From Oidiodendron maius Zn (Eukaryota > Ascomycota > Leotiomycetes > Myxotrichaceae): a stretch of DNA of 64,000 nucleotides. The notes under the pieces were generated by a model, which was given only the letters and a program-made list of their open reading frames with translations, had not been told where the DNA came from and did no database searches. The translations under genes and the position numbers were made by a program. The stretch covers positions 1-64,000 of the forward strand of contig KN832875.1 of the NCBI GenBank assembly GCA_000827325.1, given 5' to 3'. The first letter of the stretch is position 1, and each line of letters starts with the position of its first letter. Shown piece after piece: positions 55,859 through 64,000 of the stretch.

Positions 55859-55909
55859 ATAGAAAAGTGAATGGCTCACTGTCCTAAGCGACTCACTGTA
55901 CATACACGT
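55859..55909 (-). repeat. right terminal inverted repeat of the Fot1-like element
   Basis: Inverted copy of 54049-54099; its outer 32 bases match exactly. Followed by the TA duplication. Confidence 0.9.
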
Positions 55910-56055
55910 TATCCAAATATGAAGAATATTCCAGCAGTGTAATACCTCTATTGTCCAGGCAGCTCTGGTACAGGCAAATATACGAAAAAATTGGGTATAT
56001 TATAGTAAAAAAAATAGAATATGAATTTCTGATCCGGCGGTCAAAGCGTGCTATA

Positions 56056-56908
56056 CTAATGGCTCTCAACATGGCCCTCCTGACTATTCTCGTCACGGTC
56101 CTCTCTTCCATCCACCCAGCCTGGCACGACGGGAAGTCAGCATCGCCAGAGCAAATAAGAGCATTGAATTACCCGCTATAGGAGATATCCAAGTCATATT
56201 GTATCGGTTACATATAGGGCATTCTTACTAGTACAATTTAGGCATCGCTTTGCCTTTGCATTGATCCTCTTTCGACAGTACTTGCACTTCACCGTGTGCT
56301 TGATAATTGGATCCTCCGCAGCTAGCTCAGCTATGCTGGCAAGTGCGTATAGAGCAAGACCTACGCCAACAAAGTTAATAACTTTATTGACGAACGATCT
56401 AGTGAGTTATTAGTTAACCCTTGCATCGTCTACATATCTATCAGCAAGTGAGATTGTGCATACCCGTAGGCCATCACGACAGCACCGTCATCCAATGCCT
56501 GGGACATTGTGTTATATCCATGGCCATGAGTACCATTATGATAATTCTTGCCAGCTCTCAGGACAGCGAACTTCTCATCCATGTTCCTATTTATGAAAGG
56601 AAGAAGAGAGAGCGGCGGCAAGAGGATGTCCGAAACGAACGACGTGACGACCGACGTGAAAGCCGATGCCAATCTATACCATCATATAATCAGTTTCACT
56701 GCATTTTCTTTAATAATAACACTGAATTTATCCTATCAGGTTTGCAGAGGATCTACAAGACATACATCAGACCTACAGCTACCCCAATGACATTCTCCTG
56801 CAGCGCGAAGTCAGAGAATCCTTCCCAGAGCTTCTTGGCGCCCTTCTGTACGACTTCTCCAGCATCATTGAAGATCTCGCGACTGTCTTCGAGACGAATC
56901 CCAGGCAT
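56056..56908 (-). CDS. MscL-like mechanosensitive channel with C-terminal zinc ribbon
   Basis: Predicted member of the fungal MscL domain family; bacterial MscL is the large-conductance osmotic safety valve, the fungal role is unproven. Four exons on the minus strand: 56908-56766, 56673-56464, 56398-56229 and 56120-56056 (195 aa). The N-terminus (MPGIRLEDSREIFNDAGEVV) leads to a first membrane helix (NVIGVAVGLILASAFTSVVT) and SFVSDILLPPLSLLPFINRN; after the periplasm-like loop DDGAVVMAYGSFVNKVINF starts the second helix (VGVGLALYALASIAEL). The tail CKYCRKRINAKAKRCLNCTS has two CxxC pairs and ends WVDGREDRDENSQEGHVESH. The ends of introns 2 and 3 were chosen by frame and by the conserved CTSW(x)DGRE ending. 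Confidence 0.88.
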
Positions 56909-58544
56909 CGTAAGCAATTAGAAAATGTATTGTGGTTCTTCTGAGCCCAGGGTGATAGAAATGGAGTTGCTGCTATGAGGCAGGAGGATATGACGTCGAG
57001 ACAAGCGAAATGGACTAACCAGGGGATAAGCGAAACCAGGTCCCTTTTAAGGTGCCAAAAAAGTAGCTATTTTGGCAGTTGGACACAGATGACCTAATAA
57101 GAATGGAAGAATGTAGATAAGTTTGAGTTCTATACTCCTTGTTTATTCTCTTCCAAGTTCTCATGCTCCTTTCTAATCGCGCCTCTATTGTGTCGAGACC
57201 GACTATTTTAAACACCACAGCTCACATCAGCTGGATCGGGCCACCCATTAGGTACGATTTAGGTCGACAATGGTATAGATAATTTGAATGACTTAAACAT
57301 TAAGCGCTCAATCTGCATACAAGATGGCGACTAGAGTCATAAAAGTTCTACTAACATATTGGCTCCGTAAGAATAATTAGCCATGACAAAAGTTAGTCCT
57401 GTTAGGCGTAAATGGGCTAAAGGCTTGTAGGCTTGTATCCTTGCAAACTCTTTAAAAGCGATTCTCAATCCAAGTTATAGAAGCTTCTAATTTCTTCCCC
57501 ATCATAGAATTCCCTCGAAACGCAATTTGGTGCTAATCGTAATACCCTCGGGGTCCGTGCCTAGAATTTAATCGGATATTTGGAGATGTCACAGCCGCTA
57601 GAGGACTCCACTTCATATTATGAAATATTGTCAGATCTGTATTAATTCCACTCGTAGGATGAAAGTATTGAGGCTAAAAAAGGTTGCTTCTGATTCATTA
57701 TGTAGCTCTCTCGAAAGGAGTAGCATATTAAAGTGAATATCAACACACAAGCAATCACATGGAGGTGTGGGTCCGTTGAGGGCTCCAACTCTAGGCAGTC
57801 CCTCACAATGGAACCAGCAACGGCGGTGTACTACATCTGCATCAAACTGTAGTCTATCACAAGGCTGGGAAATATTAGGCACCGCCGGATTAATCCACAT
57901 GATGAGTAGACTTGGAACCAAGCCGAGGCAGGTAAGGAAAGTAAGGTCATTTGATATTTCGGGTAGAAATACATAGAAGTTATCACTTCGTACGTACGAT
58001 ATCATAAATATATCAGGTTTGCAAAAGGAGGGATATTAGACCCGCAGATTTGGTCTAGATGTGTTTGTGCAACTGTGGACAGGCGAGGAACCGGTACTTT
58101 GTTCTCACACCAAGGAGGACTTTATAATCCGGTTCTGCAAGATTTTTCATCGGATTAGGTGTTCCATATTATGAAACGGAATCAGTTCTCATCTTTAAAT
58201 ATATATTTCTTATTTCCTTTGGCATGGATTTCAGGCGGGAGAAACTTCCGTTCAATTCAAACCAGAGAGTCTACTTTCGAATACGCTTCCAAGATTACCG
58301 TGGAAGGAGAAAAAATCTCTACAACTACCGTCAAATACCATAGAGATGCTATCAGGTTGAGCTGTCACTCCTACCAGGGACCACGGGTGCTAGTTGCCTC
58401 TCTTTAACCCCGCCCCCTATCTCGAAGCGAGGTCCCACCACGACACGTGACAGCGATTTTCTGCAGAATTTCCGAGAACCAGAGCCATGAAATCTTCAAC
58501 CGTGAGGTCGCAATTTCAACTATACAAATAAGGAAAATCCAACA
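56909..58544. other. intergenic with a weak decayed coding trace
   Basis: About 1.6 kb. The minus-strand stretch 57631-58005 (LQFDADVVHRRCWFHCEG, then HFNMLLLSRELHNESEATFF) resembles the variable fungal 2EXR/F-box-associated proteins, in which a Cys-rich turn is followed by LLxVSRxxHxEAxxxFFSxN. It stops abruptly and has no convincing upstream exon, so it is at best a relic. The rest holds no supported feature; the right end is the promoter of yar1. Confidence 0.35.
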
Positions 58545-59220
58545 ATGCCAGCTACTCTATCTGAGGATGAGATCGATGATCTACTGTACTTCGCACGGAC
58601 GGGTGAAAACGAAGAGTTTAATATACTGAAGGAAGAGTTGTGCAAAAGGGAGAGCATCGGTTTAGTAGGATTACTGGAGAGCGCGCGAGATGAGATGAGT
58701 GGAAATGGAGTATTGCACATGGCGGGCGCAAATGGCCACAACGGTAAGCTTTCTCAAGGTACTTTGCCAGCAAGATATGCTAGGCTAACGTTTGAGGCCA
58801 GAGCTTCTGAAAATCCTCTGCTCAGAACTTTCGAAGCCAACCCCACAAAGCAATGTAATGTTGGCGATCATAAACGCTCAGAATCAGGCAGGAAACACAG
58901 CGCTGCACTGGGCTGCACTGAATGGACACTTAGAAGCTGTGAAAGTCTTGTTGGAACACGGCGGTGATCCCACAATCATGAATTCACGAGGACACGATGC
59001 CGTATACGAGGCAGAGCTAAACGATAAACGAGAAGTTGTCGAATGGGTGCTGAAGGAAGGTGGCGAAGGCTTAGAAGAGGGTGTGAGCGGAAAGACTGAA
59101 GATACTGTTGAAAACATGCTTCTAGATGAAGGGTGTGCGGATGAGCCCAACGAAGAGGATACCGAGCTGGGGAAGGGCCTGAAGGATTTGGATATAAAGG
59201 GAGACACGACAAGCGATTGA
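58545..59220 (+). CDS. yar1: ankyrin-repeat protein Yar1
   Basis: Probable Yar1, the dedicated chaperone of ribosomal protein Rps3/uS3 in 40S assembly. Two exons: 58545-58743 and 58802-59220 (205 aa, close to the 200 aa of yeast Yar1). The N-terminal helices (MPATLSEDEIDDLLYFARTG) lead to ankyrin repeats: SGNGVLHMAGANGHNELLKI, spanning the intron, and NQAGNTALHWAALNGHLEAV, then HGGDPTIMNSRGHDAVYEAE. The C-terminus is strongly acidic (Glu/Asp-rich), as in Yar1. Size, acidic tail and repeat number support the name; other small ankyrin proteins remain possible. Confidence 0.8.
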
Positions 59221-59880
59221 AAGATAGGATTGGCTATACGCGAAACCTTTCGGATCCCAGGCACGGACATCGGTATATAGGCCTGAAGCGCATCGTAGCC
59301 TTCGGTGTTAAATTGGTACGAAGAACGCACTGCGCATTCGCAGTACAGCACGTGGCACAGGGCATGACCCCGCTATATGGTATCTACAGACACACTGCTC
59401 ATTTAGGATAAGCTCCTTGTATAGAGATAATAGCTTGGTCTGGGGAGCAGTCTCTCATGATACCGCACGCTGAACGCCCGGGGCTGGTTCGCGAGTGGAT
59501 TTGGTTGCTGAAGAGGTTACACGGGAGATGTCCGTCCCTGTCCTAATCACAAGAAAGATATCATATCATCCTATAATAGCAGAGAAATAGATCAGATTCG
59601 CATCCTATCCTTGATTCGGTATCACCGCTTGCAAAACAAATGCGTGAAGCAATTTCAGAATATTTTGCCCTGCCAGCCAATCCCATTCCAAATCAGTTGG
59701 TGACAGATTCCAACACCTGTTGAACCATACAACATTCCTTGAGAGGGAAAAAAAGAATCGTCCTAGAAAATAGAGACAAAGAAAAACAAATGTCGTTCAG
59801 GCTATGACATTAAAGATAAGCTCGGAGATATCTAGATAAACGTGAAAATAGAAGCACGCAAGCGCGTGATCAAATACGCT
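59221..59880. other. intergenic between convergent genes
   Basis: 660 bp of 3' flank for yar1 and the calmodulin-like gene. No supported gene. Confidence 0.5.
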
Positions 59881-60703
59881 TTATCCATTGACCATGAAAT
59901 GGACAAATTCTTCATCTGTGATAGACAGATGTTTATTAGTATATATGCTCGAAGCAAGACTGGAAATGCCGCGGTTGATGGGAAGAAGAATAACGCACAA
60001 TCAATCGTCCCGTCACCATTCTTGTCGACTTCTTTAATCATGCTATCCAGCTCGTCCTCTGTCAGAATCTCGCCAAAGGACTTCATGACCTTGCGCAGCT
60101 CTTCAAGGGAAATTGTTCCGCTGTTGTCCATATCAAACACTTTAAAAGCACTCTTCATCTCGGCCTCGAAATCCACGTCCTTTGTAGGCATAGTCATCAT
60201 CTTGCAGAATTCTAACCGAGTTAGCTTACATTGCAAAAGCCGATCGGATTGGGGGAGATAAATTTGAGATGGGAATGAGGGGGAAGACTTACCATCAAAG
60301 TCAATACTGCCATTGCGGTCAGTGTCCACTTCGTTTACCATGTCTTCAATCTCGGTCTTTGTTGGGTTTTGTCCAAGCGACTTCATGACTTCGTGCAGTT
60401 CGGAGATAGAGATAGTTCCTATTTGGGGTGGATTAGAGTGCTGCTACCTGCTTTTAAGACGAGCATTTTTGAGCGATGAGATACACACCATTGCCATCAG
60501 CATCCTTGGAGAATACGTTAGTCAGGGTTCCATTGCTCCGCACGGCGTAGTTCAACTCACAAACAGCGAGAATGCATGTCTATATGCGGCAATTTCTTCA
60601 GGGGTGGGTTGTGGCTATGGCAAGGGGATATCCAGTCAGTATTAAACTCTATGATGGCTATGAGCTACATCATTTGCATCCTTACATTAGCTTTGGACTC
60701 CAT
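59881..60703 (-). CDS. divergent calmodulin with four EF hands
   Basis: Calcium-sensor protein of the calmodulin family, 153 aa. Six exons on the minus strand: 60703-60686, 60614-60561, 60504-60489, 60418-60293, 60211-59999 and 59915-59881. The start is [20 protein letters not shown]. The four calcium loops read [36 protein letters not shown] and [12 protein letters not shown], each with Asp at position 1 and Glu at 12, so all can bind calcium. The central linker is [14 protein letters not shown] instead of the usual MARKMKDTDSEEEI, and the end is [10 protein letters not shown]. It is more diverged than the near-invariant fungal calmodulin, so it is probably a second, calmodulin-like gene. 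One exon is only 16 nt. Confidence 0.88.
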
Positions 60704-61614
60704 ATTGAAGAACGGCTCGAAAGGTTCGTTCTGTATTGCAAGTCATTAGGAAGCACTAGAAGTCGAGCAGGGCGAGTACTACGGAAATCTCTTCCTCAGT
60801 TCTCTCTCTTTGCAATGCACAAGAACCCTCGCAAGACAAATTGTGCGGGGCACAGGCACACGTGAGCGGGGTAGATAGTTCTGCTCGCGGCTCTGTATTC
60901 TCGACTAGAATCTTCAGGAGTTGACAATAGAACCCTGGAGAGTGCAACGGATTAGGGCGATGACTTGCAGTATAAAGGAAAGATATTACGGTGCGGCCGT
61001 GGAGAGCTCAAGGTTTGTGTGGGCTGTAGGCAGCTGTGCGGCTGAAGGGAATGAATGGGTTCCGCGACCGTGGATTAGCCGAAGCCGGAGAGCTATTGAT
61101 CACATGACGAGTGCCCAATCTCGTCTTATATAATAAGACTGTCTTCATCCTTGCGTATAAGGCATAAACACCCAGAACCTAATTTGGCTGATTGGTCCCG
61201 CTCTAGAGGGATACCTTCCCCAATAAGGCAAGTCGCTATGCCCACCCGGCGTGCCGATGAATGTCTCGTGCTGACAGCCCGCGCGGCTGTAACTATCTTC
61301 CTAAACCAGTAAAGTTGCCATAAACTTGATATGCGGCTAAACGTAGGCGCGGGAGCTTGGGCTTCCAACTCGAGATAAGCTTCAGGGCGACTTTTGACCT
61401 GACCAATGAACAGACTCGCCTAATTCTTCCGAACATCTAATTCAGGTCATCACCAACGCTGGGCCGAGCTTCCCCATGGATTTCCGTGCCAAGAAATCAG
61501 GAGGGATTTGCAGGCAAACACGCAGGATTCCGGGCGCAAGAGTATTAATATCAAGCACTCGCCCCGCATGGAGAAGCTATCACGACCCAGCGCTCGCTGC
61601 TTCCGACCTACACC
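60704..61614. promoter_or_regulatory. shared upstream region of the calmodulin-like and protease genes
   Basis: 911 bp between divergent starts. Short ORFs on both strands show no domain. Both promoters must lie here; I cannot name specific sites. Confidence 0.45.
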
Positions 61615-64000
61615 ATGTTGGCCTTTCAAGTTACATTTCTGGCAGCCATTGCGGCCCTTGCCAACGCTGCTCCGGCTCCAGCTCAGGTTCGACATGTTCT
61701 GCACGAAGAGCGGAAGACCACACCCTCCGACTGGGTCAAGGGCGCGCGTATCGAGGCTGATGCCGTGCTGCCAATCCGCATTGGCCTGACCCAGATGAAT
61801 CTTGACCGAGGAGAGGACTTCCTCAGAGAAATGTGAGTAGGAAATCCTTCAATGGCTCCGATGGCGGGCGTTTAGGCCATGAAGAATGATGAAAATCTCT
61901 ACAAAGGACTCAGTTAACATTGAACAGTTCTGACCTTTCGTCTTTAAAATATGGGCAATACTGGTCCGCAGATGAAGTTCATGACATGTTCGCCCCGCCT
62001 GAGGATACCGTGGCAGCGGTGAAAGGATGGCTCACATCCTCCGGCATCGATGCATCCCGCATCCTCCACTACGACAATAAGGGCTGGCTTGCTTTCGATG
62101 CCACCACAGAGGAAGCTGAGAGACTACTCAGCGCGGAGTTCCATGAGCACGAACACACTAAGAGTGCTAGTGTGAGAATTGGTTGTGATAAGTAAGAGCT
62201 TCAAATAAAAGATTTTAGTCTTGCTAATATTTTCAGATACCACGTCCCGGAGCACCTGGTTTCCCATATCGATTACATTACTCCCGGAGTCAAGCTAACA
62301 CCAGTTGTCAAGAGAGCTGTCAAGAATAAGCGCTCAACGAGCTACAAGAAGACCACCGTCAATCGCCTTTCTTCCAACGCCGCCCCGATCGACGGCTTCC
62401 CTTGGGACTTCAAGCCCGCTGCCGCTGCGCAGCTCCCAGCAGACATCCAAGGCTGTGGCCGGAACATGACTCCTCCTTGCATCAAGGCAATGTATGGTAT
62501 TCCTAATGCCGACAAGGCCACGCCTGGAAATTCTCTTGGCCTATACGAGCAGGGTGACTACTTTGCCAAGTCGGATATTGATCTGTTCTATGCCCAATAT
62601 GCACCCCATATCCCTCAAGGCACTTATCCAATTCCTGCGCTGATCGATGGAGCCAACTTCTCTGTCCCTGCTGATAGCCCACTGAACACTGGCGAGTCGG
62701 ACATTGATATTGATATGGCGTAAGTTGATGAGCATTGCTTGCGTTCTGAGGAAATGCTGACGTGAATAGCTTTTCTCTCATATACCCCCAAACTGTCACG
62801 TTGTATCAGGTTGATGACCAACTCTATGAGCCAGAAGAAGTTGCCACTACCAATCTCTTCAACACCTTTTTAGACGCTCTTGATGGAGTAAGTATATTGG
62901 CTCCCATCACGCGACGTTACTAACTGGGAAAAGTCTTATTGTAACTACACTGCATTTGGTGAAACGGGAGACGACCCATCTATTGATCCCATCTCCCCAG
63001 ATCCTCGGCCAGGCGGCTACAAGGGTAAGCTTGCTGTTTCGGCTACTCATATCGACATTAACTCTTGACACAGGCCAACGTCAATGCGGTGTTTTCAAGC
63101 CCACCAATGTCATCAGCGCATCGTATGGGCAGGCTGAAGCTGATCTACCCATCAACTACTCAAAGCGCCAGTGCAATGAATTCATGAAGCTCGGTCTACA
63201 GGGCCACTCCATTTTGACGGCATCCGGAGACTATGGCGTATCCTCTTTCCCAGCCGAAGGTGTGAATGGGTGTCTTGGTCCGAAAGGCACCATCTTCAAC
63301 CCACAATACCCAGGCAACTGCCCTTACATCACGTCTGTTGGCGGTACCATGCTTTACGCTGACCAAACCGTCAAGAATGCCGAGAGCGTCATGCAAGTTG
63401 ATCTCGGTGGATCAGCAGTGAACTTCTCCTCCTCTGGTGGATTCTCAAACTATTATCCTCAACCATGGTACCAGAAGCTTGCAGTGGCAGAATACTTCGC
63501 CATTGCCAACCCACCATACCCGCATTACTCGGAGTTCGAAGTCGATTTGAACACTACCAAGGGCCTTTATAACAGAATCGGGAGAGGATACCCTGATGTC
63601 GCTGCAAATGGAGCTTTCTACCGCGCCTACCTCAATGGGATTGATGAGCACTGGTTTGGAGCCAGTCTGGCATCCCCATTGTTCGCCTCCGTCTTGACTC
63701 TGGTGCGTTCATATCCCGGTTCATAAATATCTCCAGATTGTACCAGCTACAATTTTAACTAATAATGCTTATTATAGATCAACGAAGAGCGATTTGCCAT
63801 TGGTAAAGGCCCAGTCGGCTTCGTCAACCCTATCCTTTACACCTTCCCGTGGGTTCTGAATGATATTACAAACGGAACTAATCTTGGATGCGGAACTCAG
63901 GGCTTCCATGCTGCTCGAGGGTAAGCCTTCCATTTCTCATTTCAAATTATAGATGTACTAATGGAACAACAGATGGGATCCAGCCACGGGTTTGGGCACG
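61615..64000 (+). CDS. secreted tripeptidyl-peptidase of the sedolisin family (S53), truncated by window end
   Basis: Predicted acidic serine-carboxyl protease, secreted to digest proteins to tripeptides. Exons visible: 61615-61832, 61928-62191, 62237-62719, 62770-62887, 62934-63024, 63074-63702, 63778-63920 and 63973 onward. The start MLAFQVTFLAAIAALANAAP is a signal peptide. The prodomain has LPIRIGLTQMNLDRGEDFL and YGQYWSADEVHDMFAP. In the mature part, GESDIDIDMA carries the catalytic Glu and Asp, TASGDYGVSS the oxyanion Asp, and GASLASPLFASV the catalytic Ser (usual motif GTSAxxP). RGWDPATGLG near the edge belongs to the calcium-binding end. The remaining C-terminus is outside the window. 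All catalytic residues are present. Confidence 0.93.

Larger units (their letters stand above)
54049..55909 (+). mobile_element. Fot1/pogo-type DNA transposon, RIP-mutated
   Basis: A complete 1,861-bp element with terminal inverted repeats and a TA target-site duplication (54047-54048 and 55910-55911). Length and structure fit Fot1-like members of the Tc1/mariner superfamily. Both ends begin ACGTGTATGTACAGTGAGTC. The interior has one long plus-strand frame (54148-55797) full of stops. It sits 150 bp downstream of erg7 and just upstream of the 3' end of the MscL-like gene, in a gap between two genes, so no host gene appears broken. Confidence 0.92.

Overview
This is nuclear DNA from a filamentous ascomycete (Pezizomycotina; the protein flavour suggests Leotiomycetes/Helotiales, which is inference). 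The signs are protein-coding genes on both strands cut by many short introns (about 40-220 nt, mostly 45-90) with GT..AG ends and CTAAC-like branch sites; typical ascomycete single-copy housekeeping genes; and a Fot1-type transposon whose reading frame is destroyed by substitutions that look like repeat-induced point mutation (RIP). I recognise no operon, rRNA, tRNA, CRISPR array or prokaryotic element. All gene models were spliced by eye, so exon edges are predictions, but most restore a continuous, family-consistent frame.

Layout. 1-2449: mostly empty, with a possible partial exon at the very left edge. 2450-12351: auxilin-like Swa2, a ferroportin-like transporter, the Cdc48 cofactor p47/Shp1, the mitochondrial outer-membrane factor Mim1 and the inner-membrane insertase Oxa1. 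14115-24414: a secreted DUF1996 protein, the Rag GTPase Gtr1, a SET/MYND protein and a secreted orphan. 24924-40636: splicing factor SF3a60 and helicase Fal1 (divergent pair), a DUF7923 protein, an alpha/beta hydrolase, a 2OG-Fe(II) oxygenase, a GH114 glycosidase, Sgt1, glucosidase II alpha and nucleoside diphosphate kinase. 40975-44548: a mobile-element-like patch with a decayed DUF3435/captain-like tyrosine recombinase, bounded by the intact kinase gene on one side and a broken kinase fragment plus a Ser/Thr/Pro minisatellite on the other. 44674-53900: a mitochondrial DUF1279 protein, a decayed G-alpha gene, a bacterial-type solute-binding-like protein, Ubc7, the meiotic nuclease Spo11 and lanosterol synthase Erg7. 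54049-55909: a complete but RIP-mutated Fot1/pogo transposon with terminal inverted repeats and a TA target duplication. 56056-64000: an MscL-like channel with a zinc-ribbon tail, the ankyrin protein Yar1, a divergent calmodulin and a secreted sedolisin protease that runs off the window.

Functional links. Several genes belong to protein quality control (Shp1, Sgt1, Ubc7, glucosidase II, Swa2) or mitochondrial membrane biogenesis (Mim1, Oxa1, DUF1279), but they do not form a cluster with a single job; adjacency looks like ordinary ascomycete gene order. The most unusual part is the recombinase locus at 40.9-44.5 kb and its relation to the duplicated kinase fragment.
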